Source of the DNA: Flavobacteriales bacterium
GTDB lineage: Bacteria > Bacteroidota > Bacteroidia > Flavobacteriales_C > GCA-002722245
Length of the DNA: 34,769 nucleotides
Direction of reading: 5' to 3'
NCBI GenBank assembly: GCA_023251075.1
Contig: JAHEZM010000032.1
Span: 1-34,769 of the forward strand
Under the pieces are notes generated by a model. The model was not told the origin of the DNA. It was given only the letters and a program-made list of their open reading frames with translations, and made no database searches. The position numbers and the translations under genes were made by a program. The stretch's first letter is position 1. Each line of letters opens with the position of its first letter. This document shows positions 8,318 through 16,951 of this stretch, in pieces.

Positions 8318-9334
8318 TTACTTCTCCTTCCTCCTCGCGATGTTAATTATTCCTTTAATCGATACCACATTCAATGGGAATTCCAAAAGCACATGCATAA
8401 AGCTTAATAAAAACAAAACGGTTAATCCGGCATGGTAATCGTAATAGTACAGCACTACTGAACTCACCCAAATAATGCCGATAAAGATTAATTGTTTTTT
8501 ATCTGTTTCATACCATTTAATGATAGAGGTTTTAGAAAACCAGTTTAAGTAATGATAAGTGTATGCAAAAGCAATAAAAGATTGTATCCTAATGAAAGTA
8601 ACATTGATGTGGCCTACTATTTTACTTTTCATTCCAAAGTATTGTAAAATTCTTTCACTTACTGATTTGAAAGTACTGTCATCAAAGCGTTGTAAGGTTA
8701 ATTCGCTTGGAATTTCAAATTTCTTAAATGAGTAAGTGAAAATAATAAAGGCACAAAAAATCAAGGCCATTACGGCAAAAATTCCGGGTGTACTTTTAGT
8801 TTTCAATGCACCATATAACATGAAAAGGAGGGTGAATATGTACACGTGAATTAGAGTGGGTGTGAAAACACCTAGCCAAACAATATAAAATTCCTGACCT
8901 TGTAGAAAAAATCCCAGAATCATTGCTCCCACGGCAGCCAGTATAGCTATCCAAATATTTTCAATAAAGGCAACACAAACTGCTGCTATAATAGATCCGA
9001 AGATTAAAGTAGGAGACCATTGCATTAATCCTTTTCTGATAGGGTGGTCTATCGTCCAAAAATCAAAATAGGATTCTGTTATGTTCCAATGAGAAAGGGC
9101 TGTAATTACCGGACTCGCAGAAATGAAAATGGAAATGGCCAACATGATCCAAAAAACATTTTTATTTTTTGAGAAGTAGTTTCTTTCTTTCAGCCAATTA
9201 ATTTCAGTTAAATAATGCAGAGGACCCATTACTGCGTAGGAGAATAGAAAAAGCTCAAAAGGAATTTTTAGTGCCAGAATAAGGGCCAAAAACATCAATC
9301 CTATGTTGAGCCAGTCGATTTGAGTCGATTTCAT
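8318..9334 (-). CDS. Polytopic membrane protein of unknown function
   Basis: 338 aa with about nine hydrophobic segments, so an inner-membrane protein. I do not recognise the family with certainty. Visible features: MGPLHYLTEINWLKERNYF near residue 35; YTYHYLNWFSKTSIIKW near residue 255; and YDYHAGLTVLFLLSFMHVLLEFP near residue 300. Conserved-looking His residues inside or at the ends of helices recall membrane metalloenzymes such as the Brp/Blh carotenoid-cleavage family, but no diagnostic motif is present, so that is only a suggestion. It is divergent from the methionine/cysteine gene; a TTTG-N21-TAATTTAG element in the 72-bp gap could serve as promoter. Confidence 0.78.
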   Translation of the reverse strand: MKSTQIDWLNIGLMFLALILALKIPFELFLFSYAVMGPLHYLTEINWLKERNYFSKNKNVFWIMLAISIFISASPVITALSHWNITESYFDFWTIDHPIRKGLMQWSPTLIFGSIIAAVCVAFIENIWIAILAAVGAMILGFFLQGQEFYIVWLGVFTPTLIHVYIFTLLFMLYGALKTKSTPGIFAVMALIFCAFIIFTYSFKKFEIPSELTLQRFDDSTFKSVSERILQYFGMKSKIVGHINVTFIRIQSFIAFAYTYHYLNWFSKTSIIKWYETDKKQLIFIGIIWVSSVVLYYYDYHAGLTVLFLLSFMHVLLEFPLNVVSIKGIINIARRKEK

Positions 9335-9406
9335 TCGCCTAAATTAGTCGAACTTTTAGAAAAAGAACAAACAATTGCTACTTTTACGCCTCAAATAAAT
9401 ATTCAA

Positions 9407-10558
9407 ATGAAGTTTGCAACGAAAGCCATTCATGCCGGACAAGAGCCGGATCCTACAACAGGAGCTATAATGACTCCTATTTATCAAACTTCCACGTATG
9501 TGCAAGAACGACCAGGCGTACACAAAGGTTATGAGTATTCTCGTACTCACAATCCTACACGTACTGCTTTAGAAGTGAATCTTGCTGCCTTGGAGAACGG
9601 TAAACATGGATTGTGTTTTGGTAGTGGATTGGCGGCGATGGATGTGTTGCTGAAAACTTTTGCACCGGGTGATGAGATTATTTCGTCGAATGATTTGTAT
9701 GGAGGTTCTTACAGAATTTTCACAAAGGTTTATGCCCATTATGGATTGAAATTTCATTTTGTGGATATGGAAGATGCGAATAGTATTAACCAGTATATCA
9801 ACAAAAACACGAAGATGATTTGGATTGAAACTCCAACTAACCCCATGATGAATATTATTGATATTGCTGCTGTTGCAGCAATTGCTAAAAAGAATAATGT
9901 GTTGTTGGGAGTAGATAATACTTTTGCTTCTCCTTATTTGCAAACACCCTTGGATTTAGGTGCTGATGTGGTAGTTCATTCATTAACAAAATATATTGCA
10001 GGACATAGCGACGTGATTATGGGAGCGATTATTTTAAATGATGATGCACTCACAGAGAAATTAAGATTCTTACAGAATGCTACTGGTCCGATTCCTGGTC
10101 CGCAAGATTGTTTTTTAGCTTTAAGAGGAATTAAAACTTTACATGTGAGAATGGATCGTCATTCTGAAAATGGTAAAAAAGTAGCTGAGTTTTTAGTGAA
10201 ACACCCTGCTGTAAGCAAGGTGTATTGGCCTGGATTTTCAACGCATCCAAACCATTCGGTAGCTGCGAAACAAATGAAACAATTCGGTGGAATGATTTCA
10301 TTTTCTTTGAAAAATGACCATTTGGAAACTGCAAGAGAAGTATTATCTAAAGTAAAAATATTTGCTTGTGCTGAATCATTAGGAGGGGTAGAATCTTTAA
10401 TCGGACATCCGGCTACCATGACTCACGCATCAATACCCAAAGAAGAAAGAGAAAAAGTAGGTGTTACCGATTCTTTAATTCGTTTGAGTGTAGGTATTGA
10501 AGATGCCGATGATTTGATTGCCGATTTGAAACAAGCTATTGAAAGTGTGGTGAAGTAA
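9407..10558 (+). CDS. metB: Cystathionine gamma-synthase / gamma-lyase family PLP enzyme
   Basis: 383 aa. Cys/Met-metabolism PLP enzyme. Seen: THNPTR (phosphate-binding YSRTHNPTR near residues 44-52), ETPTNP, the PLP lysine K195 in SLTKY, and PATMTHASI near the C-terminus. It joins O-acyl-homoserine and cysteine to cystathionine (synthase) or cleaves cystathionine (lyase); the two are not safely separated by sequence alone, and the symbol follows the common Bacteroidota annotation. The frame extends to 9320, but the ATG at 9407 begins MKFATKAIHAGQ, the canonical N-terminus. The extension would also run through the promoter region shared with the divergent membrane-protein gene. Confidence 0.9.
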   Translation: MKFATKAIHAGQEPDPTTGAIMTPIYQTSTYVQERPGVHKGYEYSRTHNPTRTALEVNLAALENGKHGLCFGSGLAAMDVLLKTFAPGDEIISSNDLYGGSYRIFTKVYAHYGLKFHFVDMEDANSINQYINKNTKMIWIETPTNPMMNIIDIAAVAAIAKKNNVLLGVDNTFASPYLQTPLDLGADVVVHSLTKYIAGHSDVIMGAIILNDDALTEKLRFLQNATGPIPGPQDCFLALRGIKTLHVRMDRHSENGKKVAEFLVKHPAVSKVYWPGFSTHPNHSVAAKQMKQFGGMISFSLKNDHLETAREVLSKVKIFACAESLGGVESLIGHPATMTHASIPKEEREKVGVTDSLIRLSVGIEDADDLIADLKQAIESVVK

Positions 10559-10610
10559 ATCAGAGTGAGAGTGAGACTGGAGAGTGGTATTAAACTGTAC
10601 ACACCCGGTA

Positions 10611-10762
10611 CGTCCTTGCGAAAATTTTGTACCCAAAATTGAAGCAATCTCATTGTGGATAATGGAGATTTTGTATTTGACTTTAGTTAAACAAGAATAT
10701 TATTGGGTTAAATATTATGATGAGATTGCTTCAATTTTGGGGACAAAATTTTCGCAAGGACG
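10611..10762. repeat. Long inverted-repeat element (43-bp arms)
   Basis: Left arm 10611-10653 and right arm 10720-10762 are inverted copies matching at 42 of 43 positions, separated by 66 bp. The outer ends are CGTCCTTGCG/CGCAAGGACG; the inner ends contain GAAGCAATCTCAT/ATGAGATTGCTTC. GAAGCAATCTC next to a CGTC(A/C)TTGCG core resembles a widespread family of dispersed palindromic repeats. No transposase or credible gene lies within it. It sits between metB and folC and could form a very stable RNA hairpin. Confidence 0.85.
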
Positions 10763-10832
10763 TAGTGGCTATATTAACGGATGTGATTAGAATAAACCAT
10801 TGTTCTAGTCATCAAATAAGTGTTCAAAAAAT

Positions 10833-12053
10833 ATGACCTACGAGGAAACCATCGCGTATTTGTATGCACAGTTGCCCATGTTTCAAAGGGTGGGACAAGT
10901 AGCGTACAAAGCCGATTTATCTAATATTATCCGTATTTGTGATTTATTAAACAATCCTCAAACCCAATTTAAAACCATACATGTTGCAGGTACCAACGGC
11001 AAAGGTTCTGTAACGCATATGCTGGCTTCTGTTTTACAGGAGGCTGGATATAAGGTGGGTATTTATTGTAGTCCGCATTTAATTGATTTTAGGGAGAGAG
11101 TGAAGGTGAACGGGCAAATGATTTCGAAGCAGGAAGTGATTGATTTTGTTGCGCAGTGCAAAGATTTATTTGATGAAATTGAACCATCTTTTTTTGAATA
11201 TACTACTGCTTTGGCTTTTCAATGTTTTGCGCAGCAAAAAGTTGACGTAGCAATTGTTGAGGTAGGTTTGGGCGGACGATTAGATTCTACCAATGTTATA
11301 ATTCCTGAGCTTTCTGTTATTACAAATATTGGTTTGGATCACACTAATATTTTAGGAGATACTTTAGAAAAAATTGCTGCTGAAAAAGCAGGGATAATAA
11401 AGTGGAAAGTTCCGGTAGTTATAGGAGAGAAGCAAAATGAAACACAAAAAGTATTTGAGCAGATAGCCATAGAAAAAAATGCTGAATTGCGTTACGCAAA
11501 ACCATTTAGTATAGCCTGTGATTTACAGGGGTCGTATCAAAAAAACAATATAGCTACAGCTCATGAAGTACTAGAATTACTCATTGAAAAAGGCTGGAAG
11601 ATTAATCAAAAAAATATTGAGAATGGATTTTTGCATGTAGCTAAGAATACTGCATTTATGGGGCGTTGGCAAATACTAGGGAAAGAACCGAAAATTATTT
11701 GCGACACAGCACATAACAAGGAAGGCGTTCAGTATGTAGTACAGCAATTAACGCAAGAGAAATACGAAAATCTTCATATTGTTTGGGGTGCAGTTAAAGA
11801 TAAAGACCAAAGTAAAGTATTAGAGATATTGCCTCCCAATGCACATTATTATTTTTGTGCACCCAAGCTGGAAAGAGCTATGTATACTAGGGAATTGAAA
11901 AAATTAGCTTCCTCTTTTCATTTGGAAGGTGAAGAGTATTCGAGTGTAGAGAGTGCTTGTTATAAAGCAAAATCGGCCGCTGGTGCAGCCGATTTGATTT
12001 ATATTGGGGGAAGTACTTTTGTAGTGGCTGAGGCACTATTGCTTTTTCGTTGA
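10833..12053 (+). CDS. folC: Bifunctional dihydrofolate synthase / folylpolyglutamate synthase
   Basis: 406 aa. Adds glutamate to dihydropteroate and to folates, using ATP, in the cytoplasm. Seen: P-loop VAGTNGKGSVTHML (GTNGKGS at residues 53-59), YCSPHLIDFRERV, EVGLGGRLDSTNVI, SVITNIGLDHTNILG (Mg-binding His), and the C-terminal domain with CDTAHNKEG and IVWGAVKDKD. Length is normal. It follows the inverted-repeat element, and its last 18 bases overlap the convergent exbD. No strong promoter box is visible in the 70 bp upstream. Confidence 0.96.
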   Translation: MTYEETIAYLYAQLPMFQRVGQVAYKADLSNIIRICDLLNNPQTQFKTIHVAGTNGKGSVTHMLASVLQEAGYKVGIYCSPHLIDFRERVKVNGQMISKQEVIDFVAQCKDLFDEIEPSFFEYTTALAFQCFAQQKVDVAIVEVGLGGRLDSTNVIIPELSVITNIGLDHTNILGDTLEKIAAEKAGIIKWKVPVVIGEKQNETQKVFEQIAIEKNAELRYAKPFSIACDLQGSYQKNNIATAHEVLELLIEKGWKINQKNIENGFLHVAKNTAFMGRWQILGKEPKIICDTAHNKEGVQYVVQQLTQEKYENLHIVWGAVKDKDQSKVLEILPPNAHYYFCAPKLERAMYTRELKKLASSFHLEGEEYSSVESACYKAKSAAGAADLIYIGGSTFVVAEALLLFR

Positions 12054-12461
12054 CAATACGGTTTTAATGCCCGCCTGAGAGGTGATATTCATCACATCTA
12101 CCAAATCCTGAATCGTTAAATCTTTATCGATTTTAAGAAGTACCATTGTTTCTTTTTCGCCTTTTTCAGCCTTTTGTTTTTCAAGATAGCCAGCTATTTG
12201 TTCTAAAGAAATAGGTTGATCCTGAATGAAATAAACCATATTGCCGGCTTCATCTTTTTTAACTACTAATACCTGTTGATTTTGTGGGTGTACACTATCA
12301 CTGGCTTTTTTAGAAGAAGGTGTATTTACAGGAATAGAGCTATCGCGAGTACTCATTACGGCAGCAAAGATGAAGAACAGCATCAAAAAAAACATGATGT
12401 CGTTCAGCGCTTCGGTGTAAACGTGTACTTCTTCTTTTTCTTTTCTTCGCAACTTTATCAT
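12036..12461 (-). CDS. exbD: ExbD/TolR-type biopolymer transport protein
   Basis: 141 aa. One N-terminal transmembrane helix (DIMFFLMLFFIFAAVM) begins with the conserved proton-relay Asp (D21); the remainder is a periplasmic domain ending in LTIQDLVDVMNITSQAGIKTVL, the ExbD/TolR fold signature. Together with ExbB it converts proton-motive force to movement of TonB or a Tol-type partner. Its ATG overlaps the exbB stop by 4 nt, so the two are translationally coupled. The 3' end overlaps the convergent folC by 18 nt. No tonB is adjacent; ExbD and TolR cannot be told apart by this sequence alone. Confidence 0.9.
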   Translation of the reverse strand: MIKLRRKEKEEVHVYTEALNDIMFFLMLFFIFAAVMSTRDSSIPVNTPSSKKASDSVHPQNQQVLVVKKDEAGNMVYFIQDQPISLEQIAGYLEKQKAEKGEKETMVLLKIDKDLTIQDLVDVMNITSQAGIKTVLSTKKQ

Positions 12462-13156
12462 CGTGTAGGTTCTTTAAGAATATCAATGAAAGTCATGGTA
12501 TCCCATTCTAAATTCTGAATGGCTTTGTTGATCATTGTATTAATCCAGTTGGAGAATACATAGGCGCAAATTCCTACAATTAATCCTGCCACCGATGTTA
12601 CTAATTTTACATACATACCATTAGAAACAACATCTAATTTTAAATTTCCTCCGGCTTGTGCGATATCGAAAAACAATTGAATTACACCAAGCAATGTTCC
12701 CAAGAAACCAAGCATTGGTGCAATTCCAGCTACTAATTTAAGAACGTTGGTATTTTTTTCGAGTTTATATACTTCAAATTTCGCAGCGTTTTCAATTGAA
12801 TCTTCAATCTCTCTCATAGGCATACCAATTCTTGAGATACCTTTCTCCAGCATTCTGGCGATAGGTTTTTGAGAACTTTTACAGAAGGTTAAAGCCGAAT
12901 CAACATTACCTGCTATAATAAAACCTTCGATGGTTTTCATAAAATTAGCATCGGTAGAAGTTTGTTTTTTGATGAATAGATATCGTTCAACAAAGATGTA
13001 AATGGATAGAATTGATAAAATGGCAATAGGTATCATAATAATACCACCTTTCAGCACCAAATCAAGAATGTTCATATTTACAGCATGTTGTTCAGGAACA
13101 TTTATGGCTGTTGCTGAAGTTGCAGTAGCGGGAACCTGAAGAAAAAGATTTAACAT
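12458..13156 (-). CDS. exbB: ExbB/TolQ/MotA-family proton channel
   Basis: 232 aa with three transmembrane helices: about residues 28-55 (LVLKGGIIMIPIAILSILSI), the region KLVAGIAPMLGFLGTLLGVI, and LVTSVAGLIVGICAYVF. The last two carry the small-residue Thr/Gly patterns (GFLGTLLGV and TSVAGLIVG) that line the channel. With ExbD it forms the inner-membrane motor. The start MLNLFLQVPATATSA leaves a 30-residue periplasmic N-tail, normal for Bacteroidota. It is the first gene of a two-gene unit reading away from tRNA-Val on the minus strand. Confidence 0.92.
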   Translation of the reverse strand: MLNLFLQVPATATSATAINVPEQHAVNMNILDLVLKGGIIMIPIAILSILSIYIFVERYLFIKKQTSTDANFMKTIEGFIIAGNVDSALTFCKSSQKPIARMLEKGISRIGMPMREIEDSIENAAKFEVYKLEKNTNVLKLVAGIAPMLGFLGTLLGVIQLFFDIAQAGGNLKLDVVSNGMYVKLVTSVAGLIVGICAYVFSNWINTMINKAIQNLEWDTMTFIDILKEPTR

Positions 13157-13306
13157 AGAATTTAGTTTTTCTGATAATTAACGCACATTATTTCAAAATA
13201 ATATGGCTAATATAAATTAATGAAAAAGTGTTGAGTTACTTAATTTGAAGTAATTCTTAAAAATGGATTGTTGATAGAGTGATAAAATAAAAGGAATTGA
13301 AATAAA

Positions 13307-13331
13307 AAAACCCTCAGAATGTGAGGGTTTT
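13307..13331 (-). terminator. Rho-independent terminator of tRNA-Val
   Basis: Perfect 10-bp stem (AAAACCCTCA / TGAGGGTTTT) with a 5-nt loop directly after the tRNA on the minus strand, followed by a run of T on that strand (A7 at 13304-13310 on the plus strand). Confidence 0.88.
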
Positions 13332-13332
13332 G

Positions 13333-13407
13333 TGGGAGCTACAGGATTCGAACCTGTGACCCTCTGCTTGTAAGGCAGATGCTCTGAACCAGCTGAGCTA
13401 AGCTCCC
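13333..13407 (-). tRNA. tRNA-Val (anticodon UAC)
   Basis: 75 nt. The acceptor stem GGGAGCT pairs with AGCTCCC, discriminator A; the D arm is TAGCTCAGCTGGTTCAGAGCA; the anticodon arm is TCTGC-CTTACAA-GCAGA with anticodon TAC; the T arm contains GGTTCGAATCC. The CCA end is not encoded (ACAA follows). It stands alone, with its own promoter and terminator. Confidence 0.97.
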
Positions 13408-13429
13408 AATAATTTCTTTGAACGGGCTG

Positions 13430-13459
13430 CAAATATAGTCCATATTTTATTTTCTACAA
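13430..13459 (-). promoter_or_regulatory. Promoter of tRNA-Val
   Basis: On the minus strand: TTG (13459-13457), 19-nt spacer, TATATTTG (13437-13430), 22 nt before the mature tRNA 5' end. Full consensus match. Confidence 0.82.
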
Positions 13460-13481
13460 ATAATATGGATTTTTTTTATGC

Positions 13482-15629
13482 TTATTTTTTCTTATCGGGA
13501 TAAAACAATCGCAATACCGCTGGGAAAAAGAAGAAGTGACTAAACCAGGAGAATATAATTGCGGAGGCACTTAATATTCCTAAATCAACAATTAAAAGAA
13601 TTTCACTTCCCATTAAAACTGCAAAGCCAATGGCAAACATAATACTTGTTGCGGTGCAAGGATGTACAATATTTCTTACCGAATCGGCAAATAAAATATT
13701 GGTAGTGTAATTATTTCTGAGGTGCAGATTGCTCTTAAATGCCCAAATGATATGAAGTGCATCATCGGCTACCATTCCTACTACTACTGAAAATATTACA
13801 GAGGTGGCCACGTCGAAAGGAATATTGAGCCATTTCATTAACAGAGCAACGGCGCATAGTGGAAAAACAGAAACCAATGTGGCAATTAAACCTATTTTGA
13901 AATTTCTAACAAAAACCGACATCACCAATAAAATTAATAGAACAGCAACCAGTAAACTTTCCAGCATTTCATCTACCACGATGTTGGTTTGTTCGATATA
14001 TGCGGGAATATAGCCCATCGGACGAACGGTAATACCATATCCTTTTATTTTTTGATCGATCACTTTTTGTACAGCATTCAAGTGTTTCTCCATTTGTTTC
14101 ACTGTTCCGGAAGGAATTCGTACGGTTAATCGCGATACTTTTTTATCGGCAGTTAAGTAAGCAGCAGCCAATCGGTTGGCTTCTTTCGGACTAATAATTT
14201 TAAGTTCGTTGATAATGGGTTTCCAAACATCGTAGGTTACAATACTGGTAACAATAGGCACTTTTTTAAGGTCTTTTCTAATGTCGGAAATCAAGGTCAT
14301 GTTCTCTGGGGAAAGAGCTGCGCCATCAGATTTTTTAATAATAAACTCAACAATGTTTACAGAACCATAATTTTTTTCAATGTATTCTTTGGATTGTCGC
14401 ACCTTATTGTCTTCCTTCATAAAGCCGATAGAGTCGGTATCCACAGAAATTTTTCCATTGTGAGAAAAAAGATCACTTGGAAAAACATAAATTCCCATGA
14501 ACATCCACCCTAGCAATACAACTGTAAGAACTACGGAAAGACCTTTAGACAAACGGAAATAAAAACCATCTAAAAGTTTATTCATCCAATCTACTTTTTC
14601 TAAATTTTTATTTACGTCTACATAACGAACCACGAGTGGAGTTCCAATTAAAAATAAAACCAGTAATCCAATGATAATTCCTAATGAAGTGAGCAAGCCA
14701 AATTGAAAAACTACGTGAATATCGCTGATCATTAAAGAACCGAAACCAATAATGTTAGTAAGGGCAGAGGTGGTAATGGGTGGAATTTTTTTCCTCAAAT
14801 AAGGAGTTATGTCGGAGGTATGTTTTGCTACTAAGTGTACAGAAAAAGAAAAGTAATTGATTACAAATAGCAGAGGAGCAATAAGCGTTACTAGATTGAT
14901 GGGTACATTTAAATAACCAAACAATGCCATAGAAGGCCATAATGCCAATACTACCAAAACAGAGCATAGAATCAGGTAAGATGCTTTTCGTAATCTCCAC
15001 CATAATAAAACAAAAATAAGTATGTAGCATATTAGAAATAACCACCACGAATCTCTGGTACTCATTTCGTTTATTTCAGTGAATATTACTCCTGGTCCTG
15101 TTATATCGGCACGAATATTAGTTGGTATTTTAGCAAGTACATTGGTGTTGAGTGTATCGAGAAGAAAGGGGCGGTTTTGATCGGGCTCGGGGTGTTTTCT
15201 CACCTTCATGAAAATAATTTCTCCATTAGGGTTTGAGGCTTTGAAGTACGAATCATTAATTCTATTGATATATTTCTCATCAATAAAACTTTGAGCAGAA
15301 AGCAAGTTTAATCGTGAAAAATTATCTTCAATTCCGTAAACGGATCTCAGGTTATTTCGAATATTTTGAATTTGAGTTTGGCGCGTGTCTTCAGAGGCAG
15401 TATCGGGGAAAGTTAAAAAAAGAATCATGGGTTCATCGTTCCCAAATGATTTTAAAAATTCTTTTTTATCGGGAAGTTGGTAGGAGTTTTCGGGATACCA
15501 GTCTTCGGGGTGGTTGGCGACTTTAAGATCTTTAATAGGGATGCCTACTAGGGCAGTTATTAATATTAATAATATCAATAACCATGGTCGTTCGGAGGCG
15601 TATTTAACGTATCTAGCGTAAAATTTCAT
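13482..15629 (-). CDS. RND superfamily (MMPL-type) exporter
   Basis: 715 aa, built as two similar halves: TM1 (LLILLILITALVGI), a periplasmic loop, then a cluster of five helices (about residues 190-340); then the second half with SVVLTVVLLGWMFM, a loop, and a second cluster. The last cluster carries GMVADDALHIIWAF, the paired acidic residues used as proton relay in RND/HpnN-like carriers. It is smaller than tripartite RND pumps (about 1000 aa) and fits predicted lipid or hopanoid exporters of the MMPL family. The next gene upstream is a fatty acid desaturase with a 38-nt gap, so a lipid substrate is plausible but not shown. An AATCTTTG box within the 3' end of that gene could be its promoter. 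Confidence 0.86.
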   Translation of the reverse strand: MKFYARYVKYASERPWLLILLILITALVGIPIKDLKVANHPEDWYPENSYQLPDKKEFLKSFGNDEPMILFLTFPDTASEDTRQTQIQNIRNNLRSVYGIEDNFSRLNLLSAQSFIDEKYINRINDSYFKASNPNGEIIFMKVRKHPEPDQNRPFLLDTLNTNVLAKIPTNIRADITGPGVIFTEINEMSTRDSWWLFLICYILIFVLLWWRLRKASYLILCSVLVVLALWPSMALFGYLNVPINLVTLIAPLLFVINYFSFSVHLVAKHTSDITPYLRKKIPPITTSALTNIIGFGSLMISDIHVVFQFGLLTSLGIIIGLLVLFLIGTPLVVRYVDVNKNLEKVDWMNKLLDGFYFRLSKGLSVVLTVVLLGWMFMGIYVFPSDLFSHNGKISVDTDSIGFMKEDNKVRQSKEYIEKNYGSVNIVEFIIKKSDGAALSPENMTLISDIRKDLKKVPIVTSIVTYDVWKPIINELKIISPKEANRLAAAYLTADKKVSRLTVRIPSGTVKQMEKHLNAVQKVIDQKIKGYGITVRPMGYIPAYIEQTNIVVDEMLESLLVAVLLILLVMSVFVRNFKIGLIATLVSVFPLCAVALLMKWLNIPFDVATSVIFSVVVGMVADDALHIIWAFKSNLHLRNNYTTNILFADSVRNIVHPCTATSIMFAIGFAVLMGSEILLIVDLGILSASAIIFSWFSHFFFFPAVLRLFYPDKKK

Positions 15630-15667
15630 TTGTAAAAATTGAATCGGCGAATAACTTGTGCAAAGAT

Positions 15668-16804
15668 TTAGCCATTACTATGACTTAATTCAGCTTCTTT
15701 TTCCACCAAAATTTGGTTGGCAGTATGTTTCAAATGACGCAGATGTGAAGCCACACCTTCAAAAAATGAAAAAGACTTGTACCAATCTACTTTATTTTCT
15801 TCAAAAGTTTCCTTAATGATTTTCGTAAGTGCAGGATAGTGAATATGTGATACTTCAGGAAACAAGTGATGTGCAATATGTAAATTAAATCCGCCAAAAA
15901 TAAAATTGGCTATTTTGCTATCAGGGTTGAAATCGATAGTGGTAATTACTTGATGATGAGTCCATGCATCATGCACCAATTCATTGGCATGATCAGCTTC
16001 AATGTAGGGAACTTCTTCTACATGGTGAGAGATAAAAAAAGTAAATGATAGGAAAATAGAGATGACCAAATGCATACTGAAGAAAGCGCCAACGATAGTC
16101 CATGCGCCAAGCGGGCAAAAGACAATGGGTAATACCAGAAATAAAGTTAAATAGGCTATTTTAGTGGCAATCACCTGAATGAAAGCAGAGATAGGAACAT
16201 TCTTGAATTTAAGGTTGGCTTGTTCTTTTCTGAAATAGAAACTGAAATCTACACCAAAAATAAAAATCAAAGAAAAAAGCATGTATAAAAAGGGAGCATA
16301 GTAATGCTGATATTTATGTATGCTATGCGCTTTTTGATGAGGGTGTAATAAAATTAAACCAGAAGACTCCAAATCAGAATCATTGTGGTAAACATTGGGG
16401 AAAATGTGGTGCGAGCTATTGTGGCGAATTTGCCAAAAATAACCGCTTAGTCCTTGTAGTGAAAAAATAAGATTAAAGATAAGATTGTCGACTTTTCTAT
16501 TTCCGCTAACGCAATGGTGTGCAGCATCATGACCAATATTGATTCCAATAATAAGGAATATCATTCCAAATAAAATGTAGCTTAATGTGAGATACAAATA
16601 AGAAGTGGCGTGGAGAACTAAAAAATAAGAGGGAATAAGTATTAAAAGCATTATTGTGAATTTGATCCACAAGGCAATGTTTCCATTTTTTGTATTCTTT
16701 GTTTCAGAAAAATATAGATCAGCTTTTTTTTTGATCTGTTTGAATATTTGGTCTGTTGTATCTTTCGACTCGTATTTCAGTTTCCTCTTCTCGAATGGTT
16801 TCAT
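15668..16804 (-). CDS. Membrane fatty acid desaturase (HxxHH third box)
   Basis: 378 aa. Three His boxes of the di-iron membrane desaturases: HDAAHH at about 92-97, HNSSHH at about 128-133, and HIAHHLFPEVSH near the C-terminus; four to six hydrophobic segments lie between them. It introduces a double bond into membrane or acyl-CoA fatty acids at the inner membrane. The third box begins with His, not Gln. The frame is open eight codons further upstream to a TTG at 16828, but that codon overlaps a TACCTTTG promoter box (16826-16833), so the ATG at 16804 is chosen. It lies between the RND exporter and the GH20 gene. Confidence 0.9.
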   Translation of the reverse strand: MKPFEKRKLKYESKDTTDQIFKQIKKKADLYFSETKNTKNGNIALWIKFTIMLLILIPSYFLVLHATSYLYLTLSYILFGMIFLIIGINIGHDAAHHCVSGNRKVDNLIFNLIFSLQGLSGYFWQIRHNSSHHIFPNVYHNDSDLESSGLILLHPHQKAHSIHKYQHYYAPFLYMLFSLIFIFGVDFSFYFRKEQANLKFKNVPISAFIQVIATKIAYLTLFLVLPIVFCPLGAWTIVGAFFSMHLVISIFLSFTFFISHHVEEVPYIEADHANELVHDAWTHHQVITTIDFNPDSKIANFIFGGFNLHIAHHLFPEVSHIHYPALTKIIKETFEENKVDWYKSFSFFEGVASHLRHLKHTANQILVEKEAELSHSNG

Positions 16805-16825
16805 TAAAATGACTTTTTCGCGAAG

Positions 16826-16833
16826 CAAAGGTA
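16826..16833 (-). promoter_or_regulatory. -7 box of the first desaturase gene
   Basis: TACCTTTG on the minus strand, exact TAnnTTTG, 21 nt upstream of the chosen ATG. A TTTG further upstream is at 30-nt spacing, too far for a standard -33. Confidence 0.5.
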
Positions 16834-16951
16834 AGAAAATTTCCCTAAAATTTTACGTATTTACAAACTTCGTTTCCTTTCGTTAAGTTGCTGATAATCA
16901 GTTGTTGTTATGGGCTTTGTTTTGTTTTAATGAAATGATTTGGATCAGTAT

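Noticed and set aside
9320-9406. 29-codon N-terminal extension of the metB-like gene
   Set aside because: It overlaps the start and promoter area of the divergent membrane-protein gene and precedes the canonical MKFATKAIHAGQ N-terminus.
10584-10790. 68-codon frame through the inverted-repeat element
   Set aside because: Both ends lie in the repeat arms; it has no family resemblance and no promoter. It is a by-product of the palindrome.
13439-13477. Plus-strand hairpin TCCATATT/AATATGGA followed by eight T
   Set aside because: No plus-strand gene precedes it; it is AT-only in most pairs and overlaps the tRNA-Val -33 region, so a terminator role is unlikely.
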